Positions 32,246 to 44,563 of a stretch of DNA of 64,000 nt are shown here, in pieces. The DNA comes from Thinopyrum elongatum (lineage: Eukaryota > Streptophyta > Magnoliopsida > Poales > Poaceae): assembly GCA_011799875.1 (NCBI GenBank), contig CM022298.1, positions 283,289,395-283,353,394 of the forward strand, given 5' to 3'. The translations under genes and the position numbers were made by a program. The notes beneath the pieces are model-generated. The model did not search any database. It was not told the origin of the DNA and worked only from the letters and a program-made list of their open reading frames with translations. Positions within the stretch are counted from its first letter, which is position 1. Every line of letters starts with the position of its first letter.

Positions 32246-35200
32246 ATATTCACTACATATTTTTCATACATTAAACGAACATTTTTTTGGAGATGTTTAA
32301 AATGCCCATGGATTTTAAACTGTGGACCAACATCACCAAATAGCCCATTTAATTTCAGAACCTATTTTGAGTTAATCCAAATTGACTTGAAACCTTGGGA
32401 GCATGTCCATAATATTGCATCAAATTTATGTGATAAGTTTCACTTTTTACTAAAAATCTTTTGTTATGCAAGCTAAATAGAAAACAACAACTAAAAGAAA
32501 TAAAACAAAAAAAAGGGAGAAAACCAAATGTGAAGGGGGCCTAGCTAGTATTGTACTAGTGGGCTCTAGGTGCAACAGCAGGGCCCAGCCCACCTGCCCT
32601 CCCCACTCTTCCTCTACCTAGCTACAGAGAAGAGATCGTGGCAGCCATCCACGCCTCCTAAGGTTGTCATTGCTACTGTGTCGAGCATCCAGTGCGTCCT
32701 CGAGGAGGATAAGGTCGTCCCCGACCCCGTCAACAAACCCTAGCTCTCTCCGTTTCTTCCTCGCCCCTCTCCCTCTTGATCCCATCCCTGTCCGAGCTCG
32801 GCAGTCACCATGTCATCATCGATCCCGCGGCCCCTAGCCTCCATGCGCCGCACCACCATGCTCGGGAGGTCCGCCACCGACTACCGCGTCTATCCCGAGC
32901 ACCGAATCGAGCCGGGGCAGCACGTGCGCTCGCCATCAAGGTCATCTTCATCGCACATCGCCGGTGTCCGCTGTCAATTGCGGCCGCCTCGGACCACATC
33001 CGGCCTCCCCGACCTCACCATCATGCTCACAGAGAGCTCCCCTCTCGAATCCCCCTGTTTCCCCTTTGGATCGATCGCTGTAGACGCTTTCCCCCACCCC
33101 CGAACTTGGCCGCCGCGGCCGGAGCCTTGCTCCGCGCGCGTCGTGGCCGCGCCAAGCACTGCGTCCGCCGCGCCTCGTGCCCAGCCCGCGCTCCCTCGCG
33201 TGGCAGGGGCCGTGCCCCGCTGCTGCTGCGGCCGCATGCTGCTTGTCTATTGCCGCTGCTTGCTGCGACCTGCTGCTGCTGTTGCCGCCGTGTCCGTCAC
33301 TCGCCTGGCACTGCTCGCCGCCCCGCACGTGCCCCTGCGCCTGCCCGCACTCGCATGCCCGCAGCCGCCTGCAGCGGCTGCTGCTACTGCCGCTACTGCT
33401 AGCTGCGGCTGCTCCTAGCTACGTACTTGCTACGCTGCTGCTCAGCTGCTCCTGCTTGCTACTCCGCTGCCATCGCTCGTTGTTTTGCTGCTGCTCCTGC
33501 TAGTTAGTCGCTGCTGTTGCTCCTAAGCACTGCTCGTAGATGCTGCTATTTGCCGCTGTCGATTCCTCCTACAGCCGCTGCTAGTTGCTGCTAATGGCCA
33601 TGGCCAAGTGTGGCGTGTGCTATGTGTGCGTGTGTATGCAGAGCCTCACGGCTGGATGTGCCACCAGGCCGGCCCAAAATCAATTAGGGACTAATCCCTC
33701 CTTACCACTAACCACCCCCACTTTGAGTCTATTACATGTGGCCCCCAGTAGGTAAATTGTTTAACTAAATAATTTTAACACATGTTACTCTTACACGTGG
33801 GTCCACTGACCCTGTTGACTGGTCAATCTTTGACCTGGTCAACAGTCAACCAAATCCCCCTGACCCCACTGTCATACACTAGGCTAGGCAATCCCGGGTA
33901 CCCATATCAATTCCACCTTTTAAATTCGAATTATAAGAAATTACAGAATGTTAGAAAAACTTTGAAAAATAATATAAAATAATCCGTAACTCCGATGGAA
34001 AAACTTTATACATGAAAGTTGCTCAGAACGACGAGACGAATCCAAAAACGCAGTCCGTTCGTCCGTCACACGTCCCTAACATACTGAACATGGGACATTC
34101 CCCCTCCGGTCACCTGTCCAACATTTGTCCGAAACTGGGAATACTTTCCCGGATGAATTCCCCCTTCGCCAGTGTCACCCGGCGCTACGTTAGGTCACAC
34201 CCGGCACAACTTAATGCCATGCTATGCTTTGTGTTACATTGTTTGCTTTGTATTTACTGTTTCTTCTCCCCCACCTTCTCTCTCAATAGACCCCGACACC
34301 GACGCAGCTCAGGAGCCCGATGCCACTGTTGACGACCTTGCCTTTGCCGCCGAGCAACCAGGCAAGCACCCCCCCTTTGAGCATACCGATATCGCCTATT
34401 CTTTCTCTCTCATGCTTGCATTAGAATTGCTGCTGCTACTGCTTTACCTATTCTGATGCATAGCCTATTTATTGTAACTTGCATTTGAAACCTTACCTGC
34501 TTATCCTAAACTGTATAGTATAGGCTGGGTAGAGACCTATCAGTGACCCCACTAGTCCCGACTGCCCTGCTGGATTATCAGAAGACCCGATCAACGGGAT
34601 TGAAGACCAGGCCCCGGCACCGCACATCACCCCCCTTAGTTGTAACGACACTGCAGCGTTACTATCGAGTGCCGAGGGTGAAACCTCTTGTAGCACTTCT
34701 GATGTTAACTCTGTAGAGTAGCTATTCGGTCGTGGTCAGCGAGGGTGATTCCTCCTTCCCCACTTCCGATAACGACGTTGTCGTGCAACACCTCAAGTGT
34801 GAACCCATCGAGGGTGGTTCCTTCGAGTTCACCTTGACGGATACATCGAGTAGGAATCAAACGAGGGTGGCACCTCGGATTCCCTTGATGTTATGGACAC
34901 ACGGATACTTGGACTGTAGTATTGTTACTTGGAAAGGCGGGTCGACCCTGAGGGGTACCCACGTGTGTTGTGAAGGCGGGTTGCCTGTATGGTGCCCAAT
35001 AGATGAATACAAGGCGCGGCCGGGCATTCTTAACCCTTGCAGCAAGTCCTCGAGACGGGGCGATGGGGTCACTTCTTTCGTGAGTCTCTGCTCGTTACCG
35101 CAAGCCCTAGTCCACTAACGATTTGGATATTTGATCCGAGCAGGCATCTGGTCTGATAGCACTAACCATCACGTGGGCATAGTATGGGTGTTCTGCATCG

Positions 35201-36341
35201 TAGCATCAGCCGAAAGCTTTGTCAGACGTCCAGTTCAGCATTGTGGCCGGGTTGGATCGTGCCGTTGGCGCTGGTATCCACCCTGCTCGCAACGACCCGG
35301 AGTGCACAGGGCGACGGCCCAAGACTCCTAAGCGCTTAGGATGTAGACCGACGGGAACCTCTCTGCTGAGCTGTAGGTAGGGTTGCGATGTATCGTTTGG
35401 CCGAGGCCGGGCATGACCCAGGAAAGTGTGTCCGGCCGGAGTTAATCGAGCGTGTTGGGTAAGTTGGTGCACCCCTGCAGGGAAGAAAACTTCTATCGAT
35501 AGCCGGTCCTATGGTAAAGGACACTCGGAGTTGTATCCTGATTGATACAATTTAGAACTGGATACTTGGATACTATGGCTCTGGGATTGCTTCTTGCAGG
35601 GAGTCAAGAAGGGATCTCAGGACGAGGTTGATGACTGTATGGCTCTAGTATTGCTTTCTCGCAGGGATTCGAGAAAGGATCTCTGGGTGAGGTTGAGACT
35701 TAATGATACTGCTACATTATATGGTACTGTCTACACTATTCTAATGCTGCAAGACCTCTGAAGATGCTAGTCTTCGATAGGACTAGGCCTCCTCTCTATT
35801 CTGGCATTTCTGCAGCCCAGTCCACATATACAGCCTTCCTTTGATAATGTTGCATATGTAGTGTAGATCCTTGCTTGCTGAATACTCCTGAGTACTCACG
35901 GTTGCTTTGTTTTCCTTTTCTCCCCATACCAGTTTGTCGTTACCAGAGGACGGAGCCCCCTGAGACAGATGTCCCATTGATCTACTACTACTACCCAGAG
36001 GATGGATACTACTACGAGTTGACTGACGACCATGAGTAGGATCGGAGGGTCCCAGGCAGGAGGCCTACGCCTTTCGATCGTAGTGTTTTATTTTGCCCCG
36101 CCTTTCTAAAGGCCTTTCTGTTTCTCTTTTAATATCTGTACTCAGATATCTGATGCTTCCGCTGATTCTTGTACGCAAGCTTATGTATTCGAGCCCTCGA
36201 GGCCCCTGGCTTGTAATATAAAGCTTGTATGACTTTATTTATGTTTTAGAGTTGTGTTGTGATATCTTCCCGTTAGTCCTTAGGCTTGATCGTGTGCATT
36301 TGCGTGTATGATTAGTGCACGATTGAGCCGGGGGCGTCACA
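32243..36341 (+). repeat. 5' LTR of element E (5'-truncated)
   Basis: It aligns with 40447-44563. From the start it holds an AT-rich segment, a GC-rich CTG-rich transcript-leader-like block (about 32640-33600), an AT-rich block, then TCTCAATAG|ACCCCGAC resembling a splice acceptor. Next are a short open segment ending in a hydrophobic run (34172-34456), a tandemly duplicated 65-bp unit (about 35573-35700) and a poly-A-signal-like 3' end. The ORFs in the GC-rich block differ by frame and strand and look like composition effects. Confidence 0.85.
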
Positions 36342-36343
36342 AG

Positions 36344-36357
36344 TTGGTATCAGAGCC
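36344..36357 (+). other. Primer binding site of element E
   Basis: TTGGTATCAGAGCC lies two bases after the LTR end. It is complementary to the 3' end of initiator methionine tRNA, as in many plant LTR elements. Confidence 0.85.
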
Positions 36358-39300
36358 GACTGCCTGTAGGAACCCCCCCTCCTTTCCAACTCCTTGGCCG
36401 AAGTTGAGTCTAGTCATGAAAAACCGTTTGACTAACTTGGCTGTGTGGCTTACGGGCCCACGCCGCCAATTGGGTGGTATTAGGATCTTTTATTCCTCAT
36501 CTAAACTCTGGGATTCTGAACTCTCTTCTATTCGGGTTAAATGATTTTGCTAAATCTAACTCTAGGTTCTCGTAAATGCTTTCTCCCGGAGAGCCCCTCA
36601 CTACAGATGATCGCCTGCTTCTCCAGAAGGTTCCGAAGATCCCCTTCGATGTTTTGCCGAGACCTTTGTGCTCATCGCTTTTGAAATTCCTTACCACCGA
36701 TAAATCCTTATGTATAACTACATACACTTGCCACTCTTATATTCAAACCCATTGATCTTGTTATTACAGGATGCCCTGAACTGCTCTTCGTTGACTCGAC
36801 AATCATTTGAGCTTACTGCTTGCAGTTCTTGCCTCATGAATACCCCCTACGGATAATTCTTCGTTCTTACTGAGTACCCGTTCTTTCCCCCTTTTGTTGA
36901 TATGATTCACAAGATACGTTGAAATACTATTTGATCTTCCAAAAAAATCATTAGCAGCTTATTGCTCTGCAAATACTTGTCTGCTTGCATTATGGATGTT
37001 TTCCCAAATGTCTGGCAATATTCATTAGTATCCTTTGACACCGTCATTTTGATCTTATTGATCCAATTTGAGTGCGAATGCACGCAATCATCAGTTGATC
37101 CTTTTAAAATTATCTTTCCTGCTCAGACGTCATTTTGAACACGAGCTGGTTCTCGACCAAACTAATTGCCGTCGATTGTACCCTTCGGTCTATTCAAGTT
37201 ACCCATCCTTGATCAGAGCGTCCGCTTCTGATCCTTCGTAATGGAATTCATAACTCCTTTGTTATCTAAGCATTAAATTATTCAGATGTGCTATAATCTG
37301 ATGCCTTTGCATTCTTTCCTCATCTGGTTGTGTACCGATACTCACATCAGCTCCGCAATGGACCGTCAGATCCTTTGTTGGATTTTATCCGACAGCGTCC
37401 TTCATATTCAATCACTTCGGAAGTTCTTCCCCTGATACATAATGCCTTTTGGTAAATCGTGACTTATGCCTTTGCAGGAGTGTATCCTCTACTTTGACAA
37501 CCATGCTCTGCTTTTGAGCTGCTGATATTTACTCCTGAAGTTTGTGCTATATGTTCCTAAGATACCCCGACGGGTTGAACCTATGACTTCCCTAATCTAT
37601 GTGAACCCGAAGTTTATGCGGGTTATATCTACTGGTGTTTTGCCAGATAAGATTTCAACACTACAACTTCATGGAACGCGAGAAGAGAATGAAAGGTTAT
37701 GTATTGGAGAAGTGGGAGTCGACCTGGAACTTTGTGTTCATGCCCATGGAACCGATGTGGAACTTATCAGGAAAGCTTCTTGCAAGAATATTTAATCATT
37801 TGAAAAATTCTTCCGGTGTCACTAAAATTGGATTCCTTCCAGTTATGATCCCGACCATACTAACCTTGTTCTTTACATCTGAAAGGAAACCATTCCAGTA
37901 CCTGTCTATTTTTGACAAGATCAAAGTATTTGCTATCGCAAGTCAATGATCCAGTTCAGTTTCTATTCTAGTCTACCTTCGGGTATTACCCCCTGGTATC
38001 CCGATAATATCACAGGACTGCAATACTTCTTATGAGACTTCGTCAAGTATTCCTTCTCACTGATTCAGTATTCCATGGGTTTTTGGGTTGTTTGTCAACT
38101 GAGAACAATGATAAGTGAATCGAATCCACCCTGTGATCCAATACTCCTAGTAATGTACTGCTGGGAAATTTAACTTCAACTCATGTCATTCTTAGCCTAA
38201 TCGGTTACATCATTATCTTAACTGTGCTACCTAGTACTGCTTCTCGGAGCACAATTTTGACGATGAGTTAATCTTACGTCGATCTTCATCGTCATATCTT
38301 TTTGCTTTAAACAGCAAGCTTGATTCCGAGTTTGTGTCGTACCCATGGTTTCGATAACCTTTCGCTTCATCATACTTTGGCTTGATGTCATCGCCGATCG
38401 ATTGCATCTTCATGAAGTCTCTCGACAAGTGTATCGTGCTCATCATCAATGTTTTGAGCTCTTCCAACATATCTATTGAATTCATGATGAGAAACATCAT
38501 CCTTGCCCCTCGATGATTTGCGTTAGTCATCGACAACATTATTACCTTCCCTCCAACACAAACTTGCTCATGTTTTGTGTTGTACCTTGGGTTCCTTGCT
38601 ATCCAACTTATGATATGTTCTGCGTGGAGTATTACCATCTCTGATGTGCTTGAAAATTCTTGGTATAGTGATACTTCTCCCCATCACCATCATTTCTTGG
38701 TTCCCGTGTTGTTTCTAACCGGAATACCGACACTCGAACTATAATGAGTGAATTCAACATTTCTAGCAAGCCTATTACTTTGAAGTGAATGGTCGATAAT
38801 TTCATTCTAAGTCTTTTGGTTATCGAATCACCATTCTAACATTGATCGTGCTACTTGGTCCATAATTCCAGGTGCATTTTCGTTCAATGTTTAATTGTGG
38901 GTGTTCTCCTCGAACACACCTCATTATATACTCTAGTGTGTCCAATGCTATCACCTTGTTCACTTAATTGAGAAAATCCATGCTTTTGGGTATCTCATTG
39001 AATTGTTGCTGAGCCCGTCAGCCACATCCTCATCTCTTCCTTGCTGAAATCATATGGTTTATCCTATAAAGTTGTTCCCGATGGATCCTTTGTGTATCCA
39101 AAGTCTGATCTTTGCTTGAAGACCATGTCGATGCTATTCCGAAGCATGACTGTGGTACTCTAACATCAACAAGGGCATTAAAAATGCAATGCTAAATGTT
39201 TCTTGATCAGTTGTCCAAACACCGTTGTATGGGTACATATCATGATTCTTCCTACCCCTTTTATCTAAATGGCCATGCCTTTGATCTCCTAACACGTATA

Positions 39301-40288
39301 TCATGCCCTGCTTAACCTTGGGAAGGGTATACCCCTATTACTTGTATTTAAACAAATTTTCCTTTCCATTGGTTTGTTTAAACTGACAATCACATTTTTT
39401 TTCCTTTCAATTATTTTGTTTAACCTTTCTTGTAACCTGACTTAACTAAGCAGTAATAATTCCCTGCTTAGGTAAGCACCTTGTTGTACCACTCTGTCAG
39501 TAAGACCCTGTTACTATATGATTGATAACATTTTGGTAACCACCGATGGACGAGAACTTTGCCTATTGGTCTGCCTCGTTTCAACGAGCAGGAAAATGGT
39601 TCTCTTCGTCCCTCACCCTTGGTACCAATGATGTTGCCAATATAACTGGCAGGCTATGCTCTGACCTGCCCTGCTATCGTGACCATACAAGATGTCACTG
39701 CTCCTTCTACCTTTAGCCCACATGGTGGGCCCATAACCCACAGTTCCACAGGATCGAAACCTGACTCTCCTGAACACCCCTGTTTCCCTAGTTATTCCTC
39801 ACGCGTGGCATCGTATTTGATTCACGAGCCACCTTCCTAGTGCTCTATTCTAGCATCAGACGCCATACTTACTCTCGCTGCTCTGAACCCCTTCTCACTC
39901 TGGTCCAGACTTCGAGCGATTGTCTATCCGCTTGAAACTCTTTATCGTAACTTCTTACCTTGCTCTAGATGTTTTCTTAAGTTTCAACTCGAGAGATACC
40001 CACGTGTCCATTCATGGGATAACCTCCATATGATTACCCCTTTAAGCATTCTATCGTTGTTGAGTTACCCCTTAACCCTTCGTAAGTAAGGTAAAGATAC
40101 TGAAGGAAGAACGGCAACTTCATCATGGTGCATTGATGCAGAGAAATGAAGACAATAATATAATGGATTGACCTCTTCGAGAAGAGCAAGCAAGACCGAG
40201 AAGGTCCGTTAGAATTTCGTGACCAGAACTTTCCCCCTTACTCCCCCTCTTAAATCTCGGGACGAGATTTCTTGTAGTGGAGGAGATT
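36358..40288 (+). other. Non-coding internal domain of element E
   Basis: I see no convincing gag, protease, RT, RNase H or integrase motif on either strand; the longest frames are about 100-135 codons and unremarkable. Near the 3' end, AATCTCGGGACGAGATTTC (about 40254-40272) is a motif often found at the end of pol in Tekay/Del-type chromoviral gypsy elements. The domain may therefore descend from such an element. A purine-rich GTAGTGGAGGAGATT tract adjoins the 3' LTR. Confidence 0.6.
40275..40288 (+). other. Polypurine tract of element E
   Basis: The purine-rich stretch TAGTGGAGGAGATT comes directly before the TGTGACACCC LTR start. Confidence 0.65.
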
Positions 40289-43200
40289 TGTGACACCCCG
40301 ATGTCATGCTACAGTAATCTGGTGCCTAATGATGCCATGTCATCATAATTATTTTTGCTAACCATCACTTTGCTTCAAACCAAATTCAAATGCCAAGTCA
40401 AATTATAATTTTATAAAATAGTAAATTAAAAATGTTCCTTAGGTTAAAGATATTCACTACATATTTTTCATACATTAAACGAACATTTTTTTGGAGATGT
40501 TTAAAATGCCCATGGATTTTAAACTATGGACCAACATCACCAAATAGCCCATTTAATTTCAGAACCTATTTTGAGTTAATCCAAATTGACTTGAAACCTT
40601 GGGAGCATGTCCATAATATTGCATCAAATTTATGTGATAAGTTAGACTTTTTACTAAAAATCTTTTGCTATGCAAGCTAAATAGAAAACAACAACTAAAA
40701 GAAATAAAACAAAAAAGGGAGAAAACCAAATGTGAAGGGGGCCTAGCTAGTATTGTACTAGTGGGCTCTAGGTGCAACAGCAGGGCCCAGCCCACCTGCC
40801 CTCCCCACTGTTCCCCTACCTAGCTACAGAGAAGAGATCGTGGTAGCCATCCACGCCTCTTGTGGTTGTCATTGCTGCCGTGTCGAGCATCCAGTGCGTC
40901 CTCGAGGAGGATAAGGTCGTCCCCGACCCCGTCAACAAACCCTAGCTCTCTCCGTTTCTTCCTCGCCTCTCTCCCTCTTGATCCCATCCCTGTCCGAGCT
41001 CGGCAGTCACCATGTCATCATCGATCCCGCGGCCCCTAGCCTCCATGCGCTGCACCACCATGCTCGGGAGGTCCGCCACCGACTACCGCGTCTATCCCGA
41101 GCACCGAATCGAGCCGGGGCAGCACGTGCGCTCGCCATCGAGGTCATCTTCACCGCACATCGCCGGCGTCCGCTGTCGATTGCGGCCGCCTCGGACCACA
41201 TCCGGCCTCCCCGACCTCACCATCATGCTCACAGTGAGCTCCCCTCTCAAATCCCCCTGTTTCCCCTTTGGATCGATCGCTGTAGACGCTTTCCCCCACC
41301 CCCGAACTTGGCCGCCGCGGCCGGAGCCTTGCTCCGCGCGCGTCGTGGCCGCGCCAAGCACTGCGTCCGCCGCGCCTCGTGCCCAGCCCGCGCTCCCTAG
41401 CGCGGCAGGGGCCGTGCCCCGCTGCTGCTGCGGCCGCATGCTGCTTGTCTGTTGCCGCTGCTTGCTGCGACTTGCTGCTGCTGTTGCCGCCGTGTCCGTC
41501 ACTCGCCTGGCACTGCTCGCCGCCCCGCACGTGCCCCTGCGCCTGCCCGCACTCGCACGCCCGCAGCTGCCCGCAGCGGCTGCTGCTACTGGCCGCTACT
41601 GCTAGCTGCGGCTGCTCCTAGCTACGTACTTGCTACGCTGCTGCTCAGCTGCTCCTGCTTGCTACTCCGCTGCCGTCGCTCGTTGTTTTGTTGCTGCTCC
41701 TGCTAGTTAGTCGCTGCTGTTGCTCCTAAGCACAGCTCGTAGATGCTGCTATTTGCCGCTGTTGATTCCTCCTACAGCCGCTGCTAGTTGCTGCTAATGG
41801 CCATGGCCAAGTGTGGCGTGTGCTATGTGTGTGTGTGTATGCAGAGCCTCACGGCTGGATGTGCCACAGGGCCGGCCCAAAATCAATTAGGGACTAATCC
41901 CTCCTTACCACTAACCACACCCACTTTGAGTCTATTACATGTGGCCCCCAGTAGGTAAATTGTTTAACTAAATAATTTTAACACATGTTACTCTTACACG
42001 TGGGTCCACTGACCCTGTTGACTGGTCAATCTTTGATCTGGTCAACAGTCAACCAAATCCCCCGGACCCCACTGTCATACACTAGGCTAGGCAATCCCCG
42101 GGTACCCATATCAATTCCACCTTTTAAATTCGTATTATAAGAAATTACAGAATGTTAGAAAAACTTTTAAAAATAATATAAAATAATCCGTAACTCCGAT
42201 GGAAAAACTTTATACATGAAAGTTGCTCAGAACGACGAGACGAATCCAAAAATGCAGTCCGTTCGTCCGTCACAAGTCCCTAACATACTGAACATGGGAC
42301 ATTCCCCCTTCGGTCACCTGTCCGACATTTGTCCGGAACCGGGAATACTTTCCCGGATGAATTCCCCCTTCGCCAGTGTCACCCGGCGCTACGTTAGATC
42401 ACACCCGGCACAACTTAATGCCATGCTATGCTTTGTGTTACATTGGTTGCTTTGTATTTACTGTTTCTTCTCCCCCTCCTTCTCTCTCGATAGACCCCGA
42501 CACCGACGTAGTCCCCGAGGCCGACGCAGCTCAGGAGCCCGACGCCACTGTTGACGACCTTGCCTTTGCCACCGAGCAACCAGGCAAGCACCCCCCCTTT
42601 GAGCATACCGATATCGCCTATTCTTTCTCTCTCATGCTTGCATTAGAATTGCTGCTGCTACTGCTTTACCTATTCTGATGCATAGCCTATTTATTGTAAC
42701 TTGCATTTGAAACCTTACCTGCTTATCCTAAACAGTATAGTATAGGCTGGGTAGAGACCTATCAGTGACCCCACTAGTCCCGACTGCCTCGCTGGATTAT
42801 CAGAAGACCCGATCAACGGGATTGAAAACCAGGCCCTGGCACCGTACATCACCCCCCTTAGTTGTAACGACACTGCAGCGTTACTATCGAGTGCCGAGGG
42901 TGAAACCTCTTGTAGCACTTCTGATGTTAACTCTGTAGAGTAGCTATTCGGTCGTGGTCATCGAGGGTGATTCCTCCTTCCCAACTTCCGATAACGACGC
43001 TGTCGTGCAACACCTCAAGTGTGAAACCATCGAGGGTGGTTCCTCCAAGTTCACCTTGACGGATACATCGAGTAGGAATCCAACGAGGGTGGCACCTCGG
43101 ATTCCCTTGATGTTATGGACACACGGATACTTGGACTGTAGTATTGTTACTTGGAAAGGCGGGTCGACCCTGAGGGTTACCCGCGTGTGTTGTGAAGGCG

Positions 43201-44563
43201 GGTTGCCTGTATGGTGCCCGAGTGATGAATACGAGGCGCGGCCTGGCATTCTTAACCCTTGCAGCAAGTCCTCGAGACGGGGCAACGGGGTCACATCTTT
43301 CATGAGTCTCTGCTCGTTACCGCAAGCCCTAGTCCACTAACGATTTGGATATTTGATCCGAGCAGGCCTCTGGTCTATTAGCACTAACCATCACGTGGGC
43401 ATAGTATGGGCGTTCTGCATCGTAGCATCAGCCGAAAGCTTTGTCAGACGTCCAGTTCAGCATTGTGGCCGGGTCGGATCATGCCGTTGGCGCTGGTATC
43501 CACCCTGCTCGCAACGACCCGGAGTGCACAGGGCGACGGCCCAAGACCCCTGAGCGCTTAGGATGTAGACCGGCGGGGACCTCTCTGCTGAGCTGTAGGT
43601 AGGGTTGCGATGTATCGTTTGGCCGAGGCCGGGCATGACCCAGGAAAGTGTGTCCGGCCGGAGTTAATCGAGCGTGTTGGGTAAGTTGGTGCACCCCTGC
43701 AGGGAAGAAAACTTCTATCGATAGCCGGTCCTATGGTAAAGGACACTCGGAGTTGTATCCTGATTGATACAATTTAGAACTGGATACTTGGATACTATGG
43801 CTCTGGGATTGCTTCTCGCAGGGAGTCAAGAAGGGATCTCAGGACGAGGTTGATGACTGTATGGCTCTAGGATTGCTTTCTCGCAGGGAGTCGAGAAAGG
43901 ATCTCTGGGCGAGGTTGAGACTTAATGATACTGCTACATTATATGGTACTGTCTACACTATTCTAATGCTGCAAGACCTCTGAAGATGCTAGTCTTCGAT
44001 AGGACTAGGCCTCCTCTCTATTCTGGCATTTCTGTAGCCCAGTCCACATATACAGCCTTCCTTTGATAATGTTGCATATGTAGTGTAGATCCTTGCTTGC
44101 TGAGTACTCCTGAGTACTCATGGTTGCTTTGTTTTCCTTTTCTCCCCATACCAGTTTGTCGTGACCAGAGGACGGAGCCCCCTGAGACAGATGTCCCGTC
44201 GATCTACTACTACTACCCAGAGGATGGATACTACTACGAGTTTACTGACGACCAGGAGTAGGATCGGAGGGTCCCAGGCAGGAGGCCTACGCCTTTCGAT
44301 CGTAGTGTTTTATTTTGCCCCGCCTTTCTAAAGGCCTTTCTGTTTCTCTTTTAATATCTGTACTCAGATATCTGATGCTTCCGCTGACGCTTGTACGCAA
44401 GCTTATGTATTCGAGCCCTCTAGGCCCCTGGCTTGTAATATAAAGCTTGTATGACTTTATTTATGTTTTAGAGTTGTGTTGTGATATCTTCCCGTGAGTC
44501 CTTAGGCTTGATCGTGTGCATTTGCGTGTATGATTAGTGCATGATTGAGCCGGGGGCGTCACA
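40289..44563 (+). repeat. 3' LTR of element E (complete, 4275 bases)
   Basis: It starts TGTGACACCCC and ends GGCGTCACA, so it has TG...CA ends. It contains the 158 bases missing from the 5' LTR. An 18-base in-frame segment (GTCCCCGAGGCCGACGTA-like, about 42510-42530) is present here and absent from the 5' LTR at 34300. Confidence 0.9.

Larger units (their letters stand above)
32243..44563 (+). mobile_element. Non-coding long-LTR retrotransposon E (LARD/Sukkula-like), inserted in gag of element B
   Basis: Direct repeats of about 4.1-4.3 kb (32243-36341 and 40289-44563) flank a 3.9-kb interior with no gag-pol. The 5' LTR is followed by TTGGTATCAGAGCC, a match to the initiator-Met tRNA primer site. 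The 3' LTR starts TGTGACACCCCGATG after a purine-rich tract and ends GGGGGCGTCACA. The first 158 bases of the 5' LTR are missing. B gag resumes at 44564. LTRs of 4-5 kb around a non-coding 3.5-4 kb core are the hallmark of large retrotransposon derivatives of Triticeae. Divergence counted by eye in the last 1.24 kb of the LTRs is about 27 differences. Confidence 0.85.

Noticed and set aside
32776..33540. Overlapping ORFs of 60-208 codons in LTR E (and 40978-41706)
   Set aside because: GC-rich, CTG/GCC-rich composition opens several frames on both strands; no domain, and the two LTR copies break frames differently.
35131..35524. Short ORFs on both strands in LTR E (also 43353-43746)
   Set aside because: Similar in both LTR copies because the DNA is duplicated; no domain or codon signal.
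38231..38638. 135-codon minus-strand ORF inside E
   Set aside because: The longest frame in the non-coding interior, but it has no recognisable motif and a length not unexpected in 3.9 kb.
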